DNA of 64,000 nucleotides from Dickeya oryzae (GTDB lineage: Bacteria > Pseudomonadota > Gammaproteobacteria > Enterobacterales > Enterobacteriaceae), in the NCBI RefSeq assembly GCF_009372235.1, contig NZ_SULL01000017.1, positions 116,661 through 180,660 of the forward strand. The letters are read 5' to 3'. This document shows, one piece after another, positions 47,473-58,595 of the stretch. A model generated the notes under the pieces. The model ran no database searches and was not told the origin of the DNA. It saw only the letters and a list, made by a program, of their open reading frames with translations. The position numbers and the translations under genes are program-made. Within the stretch, counting starts at the first letter, position 1; the number at the start of each line of letters is the position of its first letter.

Positions 47473-48504
47473 CTATACCTCAAGCAGGCTGTCAGGCAGT
47501 GCTTTACCACACAGAATCATCGACAGCGTTTCCAGTTCGTCCCATACTGGCTGCCCATAATTCTGTTTCAGGGTGATCTCCAGTCGGCTCAGCAGGGTGA
47601 TCGCCTGTTGTAACTGGGTTAACGACAGACGTTGCAATGCCTGAGTCAGTAGCGGACGACGGTTTTGCCAGACTTTGTGCTGGTCAAGCAGCGTACGCAG
47701 CGGCGTATTTGTCATGTGCCGCTTTAACTGTAGCAGTAACAGCAACTCCCGTTGCACTGTGCGCAACAGAATGACCGGTTCACAGTCTTCCAGTCGTAGT
47801 TGTTGAAGAATGTGCCATGCCCGTTTGCTTTTGCCGCCGAGCAAGGCATCCAACCAATGGAATGGTGTAAAGTGAGCGGCGTCGTTGACGGCCTGTTCCA
47901 CCCGGGGCAGTGTTAACTTGCCATCAGGATACAACAGTGAGAGTCGCTCCAGTGCCTGTACCAACGCCAGCATATTCCCTTCATAGCAATAGCAAATCAG
48001 TTGGCTGGCGGCATCATCCAGCTCCAGCTTCATATTTCTGGCTCGCAGGGCTACCCAGCGGGGAAGCTGTTCCTGTTCGGGTGTCATGCAGGGAACATAC
48101 ACACTCTGTTTGGATAACGCTTTGAACCAGGCGCTGTTTTCTTGTGCTTTGGTCAGTTTATTTCCTCTGACCATCAACAGAATATCGGGATGCAGCAGCG
48201 TGGCGAGTTTAACCAGTTGCTCACTGGCGGGGGCACCCGGGCCAGCATCTGGCAAAATCAGCAACAGGGTCTGACGGGATGCGAACAGGCTGAGTGCCTG
48301 ACAAGTGGAAAAGATGGCATCCCAGTCGGTGTTGTTATCGAGCGTAAAACTAAAATGCTCCAGAAAATCTTGCTGACGGGCGACAGCACGAATGTGGTCC
48401 TGACTTTCCTGCAGCAATAAGGGTTCATTACCAAACAACAAATAACAGCCGCGCAGCCCCTCATGGAGCTGCGCGGTCAGTTGTTCGGGGTAGAGCCGAA
48501 TCAT
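47473..48504 (-). CDS. holA: DNA polymerase III delta subunit HolA
   Basis: A 343-residue clamp-loader subunit, same length as in E. coli. It starts [33 protein letters not shown], whose aromatic-rich segment precedes the clamp-opening element. It opens the beta ring on DNA. It overlaps the lptE stop by four bases (ATGA), an arrangement conserved in enterobacteria. Confidence 0.96.
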   Translation of the reverse strand: MIRLYPEQLTAQLHEGLRGCYLLFGNEPLLLQESQDHIRAVARQQDFLEHFSFTLDNNTDWDAIFSTCQALSLFASRQTLLLILPDAGPGAPASEQLVKLATLLHPDILLMVRGNKLTKAQENSAWFKALSKQSVYVPCMTPEQEQLPRWVALRARNMKLELDDAASQLICYCYEGNMLALVQALERLSLLYPDGKLTLPRVEQAVNDAAHFTPFHWLDALLGGKSKRAWHILQQLRLEDCEPVILLRTVQRELLLLLQLKRHMTNTPLRTLLDQHKVWQNRRPLLTQALQRLSLTQLQQAITLLSRLEITLKQNYGQPVWDELETLSMILCGKALPDSLLEV

Positions 48505-49043
48505 GGGTGTGCCGGAGTGACAGCGCTATTTGCTGCTTTCTGAGCGTGGTTACCCTTGACGGTCAGCAGTTTGCGTACCAGCCGCTGAGCGGCCTGTTGA
48601 CGCATTTCCCGTAGGATAATGTCCTGCTCGGCCTCTTTAGCTAAGGCAGCGAGTGGATTATCAAAGAATGAGCGGAATACTGTCACATTTAGTGGGTAGA
48701 TATCGTCCCCTGGGATCAGTACCTGGGCTTCTAGCACCATAACAAACTGATATTCCGCTGTTTTCCCATCCTGGAAAATGGATACTGTGTTGCGGGACAG
48801 GGTTTCTCCCATATAACGTAGTGATGGAATATCTTTGCGATTGGTATCTTCCGTTACCTGAATATTGCTAAGGCGCAGTTGTTCACGAATAGCCCGGGTC
48901 GTTGGGCCATAGGGGTCACCGCTGTCTAGTATCAGATTATGCAATTGCGCCGGTATTTGGGTGGTGCCGCGCAAATGAAAGCCGCAGCCGGCGGTCATTA
49001 AGACCACCAGCCCCAGCACCAGCGTTAAAAACGGATGTCGCAC
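48501..49043 (-). CDS. lptE: LPS-assembly lipoprotein LptE
   Basis: A 180-residue outer-membrane lipoprotein, formerly RlpB. The lipobox MTAGC puts Cys20 at the processing site and GFHLRG follows directly. It plugs the LptD barrel and helps load LPS onto the cell surface. It is 14 bases after leuS, overlapping holA by four bases. Confidence 0.95.
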   Translation of the reverse strand: MRHPFLTLVLGLVVLMTAGCGFHLRGTTQIPAQLHNLILDSGDPYGPTTRAIREQLRLSNIQVTEDTNRKDIPSLRYMGETLSRNTVSIFQDGKTAEYQFVMVLEAQVLIPGDDIYPLNVTVFRSFFDNPLAALAKEAEQDIILREMRQQAAQRLVRKLLTVKGNHAQKAANSAVTPAHP

Positions 49044-49057
49044 AGTACCTCCTTGCC

Positions 49058-51640
49058 TTAACCTACAACCAGGTTAAGCAGTTTGCCCGGAACGAAAATC
49101 ACCTTGCGGACAGTCACGCCATCCAGATATTTTGCCACCAGCGGCTCCTGCGCTGCACGATCACGCACCTGCTGTTCAGTGGCATCGGCCGCCACGGTAA
49201 TCTTACCGCGAACTTTACCGTTAACCTGTACTACGACCAGGCGAGAATCTTCGACCATCGCCTGCTCATCCGCTACCGGCCACGGTGCCTGATCGATATC
49301 ACCTTCGCCTTTCAGCTCGTTCCACAGTACGAAGCAGGCGTGTGGGGTAAACGGATAGAGCATCCGTACAACCGCCTGCAGCGTCTCTTGCGTCAGTGCG
49401 CGATCTTGCTCAGACTCTTGCGGCGCTTTAGCCAGCTTATTCATCAGCTCCATAATGGCAGCGATAGCCGTGTTGAAGGTCTGGCGGCGACCGATATCGT
49501 CGGTTACTTTCGCGATGGTTTTGTGCAGGTCACGGCGTAGCGCTTTCTGATCGTCAGTCAAGGCTGCCGTATCCAGCGGTACGGTAGCACCTTTGCCGGT
49601 ATGATCGTAAACCTGCTTCCAGACGCGTTTCAGGAAGCGGTTGGCTCCTTCAACACCCGATTCTTGCCATTCCAGCGTCATTTCCGCCGGTGATGCAAAC
49701 ATCATGAACAGACGGACGGTATCAGCGCCATAGCGTTCCACCATCACTTGCGGGTCGATACCGTTGTTTTTCGATTTCGACATTTTGCTCATGCCCGCAT
49801 ACACCAGCTCACGACCTTCACTATCAAACGCCTTGGTGATGCGGCCTTTGTCATCGCGCTCCAGTGTGACGTCGACCGGGGATACCCAGATACGCTCGCC
49901 GTTGTTGCCGAGATAGTAGAACGCATCAGCCAGCACCATTCCCTGGCACAGCAGACGTTTGGCTGGCTCATTCGAATTCACCAGACCGGCGTCACGCATC
50001 AGTTTGTGGAAGAAACGGAAATACATCAGATGCATGATGGCGTGTTCGATACCGCCAACATACTGATCAACCGGTAACCAGTAGTTCGCCGCCGCCGGGT
50101 CGAGCATACCCTGATCGTACTGCGGGCAGGTATAGCGCGCGTAGTACCAGGAGGACTCCATAAAGGTATCGAACGTGTCGGTTTCACGCAGCGCTGGCTG
50201 ACCGTTAACGGTGGTTTTAGCCCATTCGGGATCGGCTTTAATCGGGCTGGTGATCCCGTCCATGACTACGTCTTCCGGCAGGATGACCGGCAACTGATCT
50301 TCTGGCGTTGGAATGACAGTGCCGTCTTCCAGTGTCACCATTGGGATAGGCGCACCCCAGTAACGCTGGCGGGATACACCCCAGTCACGCAGACGATAAT
50401 TCACTTTGCGCTGACCGACGCCTTGTGACACCAGTTTATCGGCGATGGCATTGAACGCGGCGTCAAAATCCAATCCGTTGAACTCGCCAGAGTTAAACAG
50501 ACAGCCTTTTTCGGTTTGCGCCTGAGCGGACAGATCCGGCTCGCTGCCGTCTGCCATCAGGATAACGGGCTTCACCGGCAGGTTATATTTGTGAGCGAAT
50601 TCCCAGTCGCGTTGGTCGTGACCTGGCACCGCCATCACGGCTCCGGTACCGTATTCCATCAGCACGAAGTTGGCGGCCCATACCGGCACTTTCTCACCCG
50701 TCAGCGGGTGGATAGCGAACAGGCCGGTAGCGACGCCTTTTTTCTCCATCGTCGCCATGTCGGCTTCGGCCACTTTGGTATTGCGGCATTCGGCGATGAA
50801 GTCTTGCAGTAGCGGGTTGTTTTCCGCCGCTTTCAGAGCCAGAGGGTGACCGGCTGCTACCGCAACGTAAGTGACGCCCATAAAGGTATCCGGGCGGGTG
50901 GTGTAAACGGTCAGCGTATCGTCGGCATCAGCGATACGGAAGGTGATTTCCACCCCTTCGGAGCGGCCGATCCAGTTACGCTGCATGGTTTTGACCTGCT
51001 CCGGCCAGCTTTCCAGCGTATCGAGGTCGTTGAGCAACTCGTCAGCATACGCGGTGATTTTGATGAACCACTGCGGAATTTCCTTGCGTTCTACTTTGGT
51101 ATCACAGCGCCAGCAACAGCCGTCGATCACCTGCTCGTTGGCCAGTACCGTCTGGTCGTTCGGACACCAGTTCACCGCGGAGGTTTTTTTGTAAACCAGA
51201 CCTTTTTCATACAGCTTAGTGAAGAACCACTGTTCCCAGCGATAGTAATCCGGTTTACAGGTGGCGACTTCGCGATCCCAATCGTAACCAAAACCCAGCA
51301 GTTTCAACTGGTTTTTCATGTATTCGATATTGGCGTAGGTCCAGGGAGCCGGTGCCGTATTGTTCTTCACCGCCGCGCCTTCCGCCGGCAGACCGAAGGC
51401 ATCCCAGCCGATCGGCTGCAATACGTTTTTACCCAGCATACGCTGATAACGGGAGATCACGTCACCGATGGTGTAGTTGCGGACATGACCCATGTGAAGA
51501 CGGCCGGAAGGATAAGGCAGCATGGAAAGGCAATAGTATTTTTCCTTGCCGGGTTCTTCGGTCACTTTGAAAGTCTGTTTTTCTTGCCAGTGAAGTTGGA
51601 CGTGCGCTTCGATATCTTCCGGGCGGTATTGCTCTTGCAT
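49058..51640 (-). CDS. leuS: Leucyl-tRNA synthetase
   Basis: An 860-residue class I synthetase. It starts [19 protein letters not shown]. The HIGH motif is HMGH in [18 protein letters not shown], the CP1 editing domain is about 225-415, and KMSKS lies in [12 protein letters not shown] (about 617). The C-terminal domain ends [15 protein letters not shown]. Length equals E. coli LeuRS, with no unusual insertions. It is first in the leuS-lptE-holA-nadD run. Confidence 0.98.
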   Translation of the reverse strand: MQEQYRPEDIEAHVQLHWQEKQTFKVTEEPGKEKYYCLSMLPYPSGRLHMGHVRNYTIGDVISRYQRMLGKNVLQPIGWDAFGLPAEGAAVKNNTAPAPWTYANIEYMKNQLKLLGFGYDWDREVATCKPDYYRWEQWFFTKLYEKGLVYKKTSAVNWCPNDQTVLANEQVIDGCCWRCDTKVERKEIPQWFIKITAYADELLNDLDTLESWPEQVKTMQRNWIGRSEGVEITFRIADADDTLTVYTTRPDTFMGVTYVAVAAGHPLALKAAENNPLLQDFIAECRNTKVAEADMATMEKKGVATGLFAIHPLTGEKVPVWAANFVLMEYGTGAVMAVPGHDQRDWEFAHKYNLPVKPVILMADGSEPDLSAQAQTEKGCLFNSGEFNGLDFDAAFNAIADKLVSQGVGQRKVNYRLRDWGVSRQRYWGAPIPMVTLEDGTVIPTPEDQLPVILPEDVVMDGITSPIKADPEWAKTTVNGQPALRETDTFDTFMESSWYYARYTCPQYDQGMLDPAAANYWLPVDQYVGGIEHAIMHLMYFRFFHKLMRDAGLVNSNEPAKRLLCQGMVLADAFYYLGNNGERIWVSPVDVTLERDDKGRITKAFDSEGRELVYAGMSKMSKSKNNGIDPQVMVERYGADTVRLFMMFASPAEMTLEWQESGVEGANRFLKRVWKQVYDHTGKGATVPLDTAALTDDQKALRRDLHKTIAKVTDDIGRRQTFNTAIAAIMELMNKLAKAPQESEQDRALTQETLQAVVRMLYPFTPHACFVLWNELKGEGDIDQAPWPVADEQAMVEDSRLVVVQVNGKVRGKITVAADATEQQVRDRAAQEPLVAKYLDGVTVRKVIFVPGKLLNLVVG

Positions 51641-51908
51641 GGCTGCCAGTGGTCCTTAGTGAAATTGCTAACGCTGTAGCATGTTCTGTTTCATTTCAAA
51701 AGATCCGCATAGCATAGCTGATAAGCAACGGGCTCAACAACCGCTTGAGGCGCTCTGTAGTTGATTTATGCGGTGTTAGTGGCGAAGAACGTGGCAAGAC
51801 GAGGGAGAAAACTGCGGATTGGGAAGCGGCTCCCGGTAGTGTTGTAAAAATCATCTACACTAGGCTTTGCAGGCCCGTCGATAAGCGCTTTTACGCTAAG
51901 GAGTCACG

Positions 51909-52391
51909 ATGAGCAAAGTGGTGCAGTATTACCGGGAACTGATGTCTGCCGTTACCGAGTGGCTAAGCCGGGGTGAGAGAGACATAGATAAACTGATGTC
52001 GGATGCACGACGTCAGTTGCAGGAAACCAACGAACTGACGCAAAAGGAGATTGAGCAGGTAATACTGGCACTCCAGCGTGATCTGGAAGCGTTTTCTCTC
52101 AGCTATGAGGAGAGCCAGAATGCCTTTTCTGACAGTGTCTTCATGCGTGTTGTCCGCGAAAGTTTGTGGCAGAACCTGGTGGATATCACTGACAAGACAC
52201 AACTGGAATGGCGTGAAGTGTTCAAAGATGTCAGTCACCATGGCGTGTATCACAGTGGTGAAGTGGTGGGGCTGGGAAATCTGGTGTGTGAGCAGTGCCA
52301 TCACCATATCGCCTTTTATACGCCAGAAGTGTTGCCGCTATGCCCGAAATGTGGGCACGACCAGTTCCATCGCCAGCCGTTTTCTCCCTGA
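51909..52391 (+). CDS. ybeL: DUF1451 zinc-ribbon protein YbeL
   Basis: A 160-residue protein, same length as E. coli YbeL. A long helical N-terminal part (charged, with KVVQYYRELM and DKLMSDARRQLQE) is followed by a C-terminal zinc ribbon CEQCHHH...CPKCGHD. Function is unknown. It is divergent from leuS and convergent with gltL, with a shared terminator. Confidence 0.92.
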   Translation: MSKVVQYYRELMSAVTEWLSRGERDIDKLMSDARRQLQETNELTQKEIEQVILALQRDLEAFSLSYEESQNAFSDSVFMRVVRESLWQNLVDITDKTQLEWREVFKDVSHHGVYHSGEVVGLGNLVCEQCHHHIAFYTPEVLPLCPKCGHDQFHRQPFSP

Positions 52392-52433
52392 TCCCTTTTC
52401 CGCTAAGTCCATTATTGCTGAACAACCATAGAT

Positions 52434-52463
52434 AAAAACAAGGGTGCCGGAGCACCCTTGTTA
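52434..52463. terminator. Bidirectional terminator between ybeL and gltL
   Basis: Eleven-bp stem AACAAGGGTGC/GCACCCTTGTT with a CGGA loop. A and T runs lie on either side. Confidence 0.9.
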
Positions 52464-52517
52464 TCGAGGTTAAATGTTATCAATGTCAAAAACCGACGGA
52501 CGGTGAGACCGTGCGTA

Positions 52518-53243
52518 TTAATGCAGGATTTTAGCCAAAAAGTCTTTGGCGCGATCAGAGCGTGGGTTGCCGAAGAAATCCTCTTTACGCGTGTCTTCGA
52601 TTATCTTGCCTTCATCCATGAAGATGACGCGATGTGCCACTTTGCGGGCGAAGCCCATCTCATGGGTGACGACCATCATCGTCATGCCTTCCTGTGCCAG
52701 TTCAACCATTACGTCCAGCACTTCGTTGATCATTTCCGGATCGAGCGCTGAGGTTGGCTCGTCAAACAGCATCGCAACCGGGTCCATGCACAGCGCGCGG
52801 GCGATCGCCACACGCTGTTGCTGGCCGCCGGATAACTGCCCGGGGAATTTATTGGCGTGGGACGACAATCCGACGCGAGCCAGCAGTTTCAATCCCTTCT
52901 CACGGGCGGCTTCTTTATCACGCTTGAGTACCTTGACCTGCGCTAGCGTCAGGTTGTCGACAATAGACAAGTGTGGGAACAGCTCGAAATGCTGGAACAC
53001 CATACCCACTTTGGAGCGCAATTGTGCCAGGTTGGTTCGTTTATCGTTGACGACGATGCCGTTAACTTCGATCTGACCCTGCTGGATGGGTTCAAGGCCG
53101 TTTACGGTTTTGATTAAGGTCGATTTCCCGGAGCCGGAAGGTCCGCAAACCACCACCACTTCACCTTTTTTCACTTCGGTGGAGCAGTCGGTCAGCACCT
53201 GAAATTGACCATACCACTTAGAAACATTTTTCAGGAAAATCAT
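52518..53243 (-). CDS. gltL: Glutamate/aspartate ABC transporter ATPase GltL
   Basis: A 241-residue ATPase. Walker [11 protein letters not shown]-loop [10 protein letters not shown], signature LSGGQQQR and Walker B AMLFDEP are all present. ATG 53243 overlaps the gltK stop by one base (TGATG) and gives [12 protein letters not shown], as in E. coli; a TTG at 53246 precedes it. It energises import of glutamate and aspartate through GltJK. Confidence 0.96.
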   Translation of the reverse strand: MIFLKNVSKWYGQFQVLTDCSTEVKKGEVVVVCGPSGSGKSTLIKTVNGLEPIQQGQIEVNGIVVNDKRTNLAQLRSKVGMVFQHFELFPHLSIVDNLTLAQVKVLKRDKEAAREKGLKLLARVGLSSHANKFPGQLSGGQQQRVAIARALCMDPVAMLFDEPTSALDPEMINEVLDVMVELAQEGMTMMVVTHEMGFARKVAHRVIFMDEGKIIEDTRKEDFFGNPRSDRAKDFLAKILH

Positions 53244-53917
53244 CAAACCGTCCTTCTCTTCAAATAATTGACCAGCATCGACGCCGAGAGGCTGATAACA
53301 AAATAGACAAACCCGGCGAACAGGATCATTTCTACCTGAGTGCCATCACGTTCGCCAATGGTGGATGCAGTACGGAAAAAGTCCGCCAGACTGAGCACAT
53401 ACACCAGTGAGGTATCCTGAAACAGCACGATACCTTGCGTCAGCAGTAAGGGTACCATAGCCCGGAACGCCTGAGGCAGAATCACCAGTTGCATGGATTG
53501 CCAGTGGGTCATTCCCAACGCCAGCGCTGCTGACGCCTGTCCACGGGAAATGCTCTGGATACCGGCGCGGATAATCTCGGAATAATAGGCTGCCTCGAAC
53601 AACGAAAAGGCTACCATAGCCGATACCAGCCGAATATCGGTTTTCGGGGAAAGGCCAAGCACATTTTGTAATAAGCTAGGCACAATCAGGTAGAACCACA
53701 GCAGTACCATCACCAGTGGCACTGAACGGAACAGGTTGACATACAGTTTGGCAAACCAACTGATGGGCTTAACCGGTGACAGTCGCATCACCGCCAGCAC
53801 GGTTCCCCAGACTATCCCGACCACCACGGCTGTCAGGGTAATTTCCAGCGTCACTCCCATGCCTTTAATCAGGTAAGGCAGGCTGGGGGGAATGGAACTC
53901 CAGTCAAAGTTATACAT
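53243..53917 (-). CDS. gltK: Glutamate/aspartate ABC transporter permease GltK
   Basis: A 224-residue permease, same length as E. coli GltK. It begins [21 protein letters not shown] and has the [15 protein letters not shown] motif and the EAA loop [15 protein letters not shown]. It starts directly after the gltJ stop (TAAATG) and is one base overlapped by gltL, so translation is tightly coupled. Confidence 0.96.
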   Translation of the reverse strand: MYNFDWSSIPPSLPYLIKGMGVTLEITLTAVVVGIVWGTVLAVMRLSPVKPISWFAKLYVNLFRSVPLVMVLLWFYLIVPSLLQNVLGLSPKTDIRLVSAMVAFSLFEAAYYSEIIRAGIQSISRGQASAALALGMTHWQSMQLVILPQAFRAMVPLLLTQGIVLFQDTSLVYVLSLADFFRTASTIGERDGTQVEMILFAGFVYFVISLSASMLVNYLKRRTV

Positions 53918-54658
53918 TTATTTGCTCCCCAGGTTGCCCGGCAAACGGGTCTTACGCTCTACAACTTGCATCAACAGCATGATGATGGCGTTGATGCCGA
54001 CATAAGCCAGCGTAATCGCACTGAACGATTCGTAGGCGTGGGCAGAGTAATCCAACAGCTTGCCTGCCTGCGCCGCCATATCCATCAGACCGATAGTGGA
54101 AGCGATGGCGGAGTTTTTCACCAGGTTGAGCATTTCAGAGGTCAGTGGCGGCACAATCACCCGGTAGGCATTGGGCAGCAGAACATAACGGTACGTTTGC
54201 GCAAGTGTCAGGCCAATAGCTAAACCGGCGGCTTTTTGTCCACGCGGTAATGACTGAATGCCTGCCCGCACCTGTTCGCACACCCGCGCGGCGGTGAACA
54301 TGCCCAGACAAAACATAGAAGACAGGAAAAACTGGATATTCGGGTCCAGCTCAGCTTTAAACCACATCCCTATTTTGGTCGGTAAAAGCTCAGGCACCAC
54401 CAGATACCAGCTAAAAAACTGCACAATCAGCGGCACGTTGCGAAACATTTCCACATAACAGGTGCCGATACCCGATAGCAGACGATGAGGGACAGTACGA
54501 AGAATACCCAGTAGTGAGCCCAGCAGAAAAGCGATGACCCAGGCACATAGCGACAGCGAGACGGTGACCTGCAGGCCAGAAATAATCCACCCCAGATAGG
54601 TTGTATTTCCGAAAGGGGCAGGTTGCAGGAAGATACCCCAGTTCCAATCTATTGACAT
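53918..54658 (-). CDS. gltJ: Glutamate/aspartate ABC transporter permease GltJ
   Basis: A 246-residue permease with the FRNVPLIVQFFSWYL motif and EAA loop GQKAAGLAIGLTLAQ. ATG 54658 gives MSIDWNWGIFLQPAPFGNTTYLGW, matching E. coli; the longer frame runs through the structured gltI-gltJ spacer and is not used. It forms the heteromeric channel with GltK. Confidence 0.96.
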   Translation of the reverse strand: MSIDWNWGIFLQPAPFGNTTYLGWIISGLQVTVSLSLCAWVIAFLLGSLLGILRTVPHRLLSGIGTCYVEMFRNVPLIVQFFSWYLVVPELLPTKIGMWFKAELDPNIQFFLSSMFCLGMFTAARVCEQVRAGIQSLPRGQKAAGLAIGLTLAQTYRYVLLPNAYRVIVPPLTSEMLNLVKNSAIASTIGLMDMAAQAGKLLDYSAHAYESFSAITLAYVGINAIIMLLMQVVERKTRLPGNLGSK

Positions 54659-54668
54659 AACGAACTCC

Positions 54669-54820
54669 GGTAAAAAAGGGGTAGCGTTCGCTACCCCGAA
54701 GATTGGTGAGTGGCTCATGGATTCACAGAATGGGGAACGGCCACTCTGCACCTGTCTGTCTTGCCACGAATCAGCAATCGGAAGGCAGATTACTGCCCTT
54801 TATTGTCATTATTAATTCGG
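54669..54820 (-). ncRNA. sroC: SroC-like small RNA locus in the gltI-gltJ spacer
   Basis: The 162-base spacer ends in a terminator-type hairpin, GGGGTAGC/GCTACCCC (54678-54685 with 54690-54697), followed on the minus strand by UUUUUUA (complement of 54671-54677). In E. coli and Salmonella the same spacer yields SroC, a processed RNA of about 150-160 bases that sponges GcvB. Position, length and 3' terminator agree. Sequence conservation could not be checked. Confidence 0.6.
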
Positions 54821-55714
54821 TTACAACGCCTTATCGTTAGGGGCCTTGAACAAGGCTTTCATGTCGTCTGACAGCGCAAAGTTCATATTCAGGTTTTTCG
54901 GCGGAATCGGTTGTTTGAACCAGGTATCAAACCATTTTTCGGCTTCGCCGGAGGTCTGCACCTGACTTATTGTCGCATCAACCAGTTGTTTGAATTGCGG
55001 GTCGTCTTTACGCAGCATACAGCCATACGCCTCGCGGGATTGCGGGGTACCAGTGATAACCCATTCATCCGGGGCTTTGGCTTTGGCGCGCTCACCAGCC
55101 AGCAAGGCATCATCCATCATGAAGGCCACGGCACGGCCACTTTCCAGCGTACGGAACGAGTCACCATGGTCTTTGGCGCTGATGATGCGCATGTTCAGTT
55201 TTTTCTCTTCGTTCATCTTGTTCAGCAACACTTCTGAGGTGGTGCCGGAGGTGACAACGACGGCTTTACCTGCCAGGTCGCTGAAGTCTTTGATGTCGGA
55301 GTCTTTCTTGGTCAGCAGCCGTGTGCCGATGATAAAAATGGTGTCGGAGAAAGCGACCTGCTGCTGGCGTTCCAGGTTATTGGTCGTCGAGCCACATTCA
55401 AGGTCATAGGTACCATTTTGCAGCAGCGGAATACGGTTTTGTGAGGTAATGGGAATTAATTTTACCTGCAGATTCGGCGCATCGAGTTTTTTCCTGACTG
55501 CTTCAACAATCTTGTCGGAGTAGGCTTGAGAGTAACCTACTACTTTCTGCTGGTTGTCGTAGTAGGAGAATGGCACTGACGACTCACGGTGGCCGATGGT
55601 GATAACACCACTGTCTTTGATTTTTTTCAGCGTGCCCGTCAGTTCTTCTGCATGGGCCAGACTTCCGGTTGCCGAGATCAACAGTAATGACAGTGCCAGT
55701 TTGCGCAATTGCAT
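54821..55714 (-). CDS. gltI: Glutamate/aspartate periplasmic binding protein GltI
   Basis: A 297-residue precursor with signal peptide MQLRKLALSLLLISATGSLAHA (1-22) and the family 3 solute-binding fold (GVITIGHRESSVPFSYYDNQQKVVGYS). It is about the length of E. coli GltI. It captures glutamate and aspartate for GltJKL and is separated from gltJ by a hairpin that should make it the most abundant product. Confidence 0.96.
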   Translation of the reverse strand: MQLRKLALSLLLISATGSLAHAEELTGTLKKIKDSGVITIGHRESSVPFSYYDNQQKVVGYSQAYSDKIVEAVRKKLDAPNLQVKLIPITSQNRIPLLQNGTYDLECGSTTNNLERQQQVAFSDTIFIIGTRLLTKKDSDIKDFSDLAGKAVVVTSGTTSEVLLNKMNEEKKLNMRIISAKDHGDSFRTLESGRAVAFMMDDALLAGERAKAKAPDEWVITGTPQSREAYGCMLRKDDPQFKQLVDATISQVQTSGEAEKWFDTWFKQPIPPKNLNMNFALSDDMKALFKAPNDKAL

Positions 55715-55886
55715 GTTCTAACTCCTTTGCTGTTGTGATCGATGCCTATCATGGATGATGTGACCTCTGGGATTCAGGCCATGTCATGTTGTGCACCGCT
55801 AAAGAGCGAATAAAACGCTGTCATGTTTAAAAATAGCGGATTGTAAACATAATGAAACGAGAATGTTTGTTTTTTGCGAGGCGTCC

Positions 55887-55933
55887 CGCACCAAATTGCT
55901 GCAATAAAAAACTTATGGCACTGATTTGGTGCA
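55887..55933 (-). promoter_or_regulatory. Two NtrC-like dyads upstream of gltI
   Basis: Site 1 (55887-55903, CGCACCAAATTGCTGCA) matches the NtrC consensus TGCACCAAAATGGTGCA at 14 of 17 positions. Site 2 (55917-55933, GGCACTGATTTGGTGCA) matches at 12. Their centres are 30 bases apart, three helical turns. No clear sigma-54 -24/-12 element was found below them, so the assignment is tentative. Confidence 0.5.
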
Positions 55934-56029
55934 ATTCATGCCCTGATGTTGTGCTGACTCAGGGATGAAGAGGGTCGCAAGCGTGCATGCAAGACGTTTC
56001 GTCTGAATAGGTAGCAAGTTATGTGCCAG

Positions 56030-56063
56030 AAATGAAACAAGACATGTCTGAGCATGTCTTGTT
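56030..56063 (-). terminator. Terminator after lnt
   Basis: Eleven-bp stem AACAAGACATG/CATGTCTTGTT (56036-56046 with 56053-56063), followed on the minus strand by UCAUUUC. Confidence 0.75.
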
Positions 56064-56088
56064 CGGGTTCGGGCGGAGAGGGGGAGGA

Positions 56089-57618
56089 TTAACGCGAGCG
56101 CCGACGGTATACCAGCGCTGTCAGGCCCAACACGCCTTCCAGCACCCACAGTGGCCATGAGCCAAAGCGGGCGTAAGGCGTGATGCCTGTTGTGGGGGTG
56201 ACGCGGGTTTCCAGCACATCACGGGTGAACTGCGGCAGGCTGGCGCTAATGCTGCCATCAGGCGCGATAGCGGCAGTGACCCCATTGTTGGTGGCGCGTA
56301 GCAGTGGGCGTCCCAGTTCCAGCGCACGCATCCGTGCCATTTGGAAATGTTGCCAGGGACCAATCGAATTACCAAACCAGGCATCGTTAGAAACTGTCAG
56401 CAGCATGTCGGTATCAGGACGGAAGTTGTCGCGAACCTGTTGCCCCAGGATCACCTCATAGCAAATGGTGGCGGTGAGGCGATAACCGTTGACGACCAGT
56501 TGCGGCTGGCGATAGTCGCCGCGGCTGAACGCCGACATCGGTAAATCAAAAAACGGTGCCAGTGGACGCAGCAAGGCTTCCAGCGGCACAAATTCACCAA
56601 ATGGCACCAGGTGATGCTTGCTGTAGCGATTCGTGGTGGGGTAGTGATACGGTTGCTGGTCACCCAGCACGATAATGCTGTTATAAAAATCGGTACGATT
56701 GTTTTCCCGGCGGGCATCGACGATGCCGGTAATCAGGCTGCTATGGTGCTCGCGCAGGATAGTGTCCAGTTGCGTCAGGTACTGCTGCTGGCGGATTTCG
56801 ACATCAGGAATGGCAGATTCAGGCCAAATCACCAGTGGTGCCTTATCCATCACCTTCAGGGTGTTGTCGAAATAAATTTTTAGCGTATTGAACAGCTCGT
56901 TCGGATCCCACTTCAGCTCTTGTGGAATGTTGCCCTGCACCATGGCGACGTTAACGGCGCGTTCCGGTTGCAGTTTGTACCATTCGAGCGAACGCAGCGG
57001 CCATGGCAACACCAATAACGCTGCCGCGACCAAGGCTGGCTGCCAGCGGCGCTGTACTAATCCCAGCACCAGCAACCCGCTTATCACCATCAGCAGGAAG
57101 GTGAGGGTATCTACCCCCGCTATCGGCGCAAGGCCTTTCAGCGGGCCATCAAGCTGACTGTAGCCGAATTGCAACCAGGGAAAGCCGGTTAGCACCCAGC
57201 CACGTAGTAGTTCGGTGAGTTGCCAGAGAACCGGTGCGGCCAGTGCCAGTCGCCAGAGGGTGGTTTGCGGCCACAGGCGCGAGAGCAGCCCGGCGAACAG
57301 CATCGGGTAGAGTGACAGATAAAGCGCCAGTAGCGTCACCAGGCCGACATTGACGGGGCCAGGCATGCCGCCAAAGTCGGCGATGCTGTAGTAAACCCAG
57401 TGGATACCCGTGCCGAACAGGCCAAATCCCCAGCAAAAGCCGATGGCGGTAGCCTGACGAACCCGACGGTTTAGCGTCAGGCCCAATAAGCCCATCAGAG
57501 AAACGATGGCAGCAGGCCAGACATCATAAGGGGAAAACGCCAGTGTGCCGCAGGCACCGAATAAAAGCGCCAGCAGGAGGCGAACCTGCTGGCGTTGTAA
57601 TAATGAGGCGACTGCCAT
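56089..57618 (-). CDS. lnt: Apolipoprotein N-acyltransferase Lnt
   Basis: A 509-residue inner-membrane enzyme that adds the third acyl chain to lipoproteins. Six or more hydrophobic segments (about 1-200) precede a nitrilase-like domain with the Glu in IIWPESAI-type [10 protein letters not shown], the Lys region ([12 protein letters not shown]) and the catalytic Cys in [13 protein letters not shown] 57618 gives [21 protein letters not shown], as in E. coli; the longer frame enters ybeX. It follows ybeX by seven bases. Confidence 0.95.
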   Translation of the reverse strand: MAVASLLQRQQVRLLLALLFGACGTLAFSPYDVWPAAIVSLMGLLGLTLNRRVRQATAIGFCWGFGLFGTGIHWVYYSIADFGGMPGPVNVGLVTLLALYLSLYPMLFAGLLSRLWPQTTLWRLALAAPVLWQLTELLRGWVLTGFPWLQFGYSQLDGPLKGLAPIAGVDTLTFLLMVISGLLVLGLVQRRWQPALVAAALLVLPWPLRSLEWYKLQPERAVNVAMVQGNIPQELKWDPNELFNTLKIYFDNTLKVMDKAPLVIWPESAIPDVEIRQQQYLTQLDTILREHHSSLITGIVDARRENNRTDFYNSIIVLGDQQPYHYPTTNRYSKHHLVPFGEFVPLEALLRPLAPFFDLPMSAFSRGDYRQPQLVVNGYRLTATICYEVILGQQVRDNFRPDTDMLLTVSNDAWFGNSIGPWQHFQMARMRALELGRPLLRATNNGVTAAIAPDGSISASLPQFTRDVLETRVTPTTGITPYARFGSWPLWVLEGVLGLTALVYRRRSR

Positions 57619-57625
57619 GAATAAA

Positions 57626-58495
57626 TTAGTCTTCCAGTTGCGGTTGCGGGGCATCGTCAGGGATCCTGACATGAACCTGAATAATACGGCGGCTATCTGC
57701 CATAGCAACTTTGAACAGGTAACCGTCTATGTCGATAGTCTCCCCGCGTGCCGGCAGGTGGCCGAAATACTGCATCACCAGGCCACCAATGGTATCAACT
57801 TCCTCGTCGCTAAATCGCGTTTCGAAGATCTTATTGAAATCCTCGATAGGTGTTAGCGCTCGTACGGTATACGTCTGGCGGTTGAGCTGACGGATGTCGC
57901 GATCTTCCTCGTCATCGTATTCGTCTTCGATTTCACCAACGATAAGCTCCAGAATATCTTCAATCGTCACCAGCCCGGAAACGCCGCCAAATTCATCAAT
58001 GACAATAGCCATGTGGTAGCGCAGGGAGCGGAATTCATTGAGCATGCGGTCTACCCGCTTGCTTTCCGGCACCACAACGGCAGGACGCAGCACTTTATCC
58101 ATACTGAATGGCTCGGAGTTGCTACGCATAAACGGCAGCAGGTCCTTGGCCATCAAAATGCCTTCAATGTGGTCCTTGTCTTCGCTGATAACCGGGAAGC
58201 GGGAGTGCGCCGATTCGATGATCACGTCCAGACACTCTTCCAGCGTCTGATTATGTTTGAGTGTGATCATCTGAGAACGGGGGATCATAATATCGCGCAC
58301 CCGTTGCTCGGCGATGTCCATCACGCCTTCCAGCATGTCGCGGATTTCCGGGTCGATCTGTTCCGAATCGCGGATCAATGCCAGCAGATCGTCGTGATCT
58401 TTGGACTCACTGTGAAAAATTTGATTGAGAAAAAAAGAGAAGAATCCCTTTTTGGGACTGGGGGTATCGCTGTTGGTAGAATGGTCGTCGCTCAT
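57626..58495 (-). CDS. ybeX: CBS/CorC-domain protein YbeX
   Basis: A 289-residue cytoplasmic protein with a CBS pair (about 60-190; [34 protein letters not shown]) and a C-terminal CorC_HlyC domain. It is linked by E. coli work to ribosome metabolism and magnesium or cobalt handling; its exact role is open. ATG 58495 (MSDDHS) is chosen over 58513 because E. coli YbeX starts MSDDNS. Confidence 0.92.
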   Translation of the reverse strand: MSDDHSTNSDTPSPKKGFFSFFLNQIFHSESKDHDDLLALIRDSEQIDPEIRDMLEGVMDIAEQRVRDIMIPRSQMITLKHNQTLEECLDVIIESAHSRFPVISEDKDHIEGILMAKDLLPFMRSNSEPFSMDKVLRPAVVVPESKRVDRMLNEFRSLRYHMAIVIDEFGGVSGLVTIEDILELIVGEIEDEYDDEEDRDIRQLNRQTYTVRALTPIEDFNKIFETRFSDEEVDTIGGLVMQYFGHLPARGETIDIDGYLFKVAMADSRRIIQVHVRIPDDAPQPQLED

Positions 58496-58595
58496 GGCGT
58501 CAGTAAATATCACTCTTGTTAAGAAATGATGACCAGCAGTGAATACAGTAAACAGGCGATATCACCGCTGGCGTCTGGACCTTAAAATATCGAAT

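Larger units (their letters stand above)
55715..56088. other. gltI-lnt intergenic region
   Basis: A 374-base gap on the minus strand. It holds the NtrC-like dyads and, at its left end, the region before gltI with AAAGGAG at about 55723-55729 as the Shine-Dalgarno sequence. The right end carries the lnt terminator. No open frame here looks real. Confidence 0.7.

Noticed and set aside
50846..51679. A 277-codon plus-strand frame opposite leuS
   Set aside because: Long frame caused by codon bias of leuS on the other strand; no plausible protein features.
55913..56158. An 81-codon minus-strand frame between lnt and gltI
   Set aside because: It overlaps the lnt 3' end and terminator, has no ribosome-binding site and shows no family pattern.
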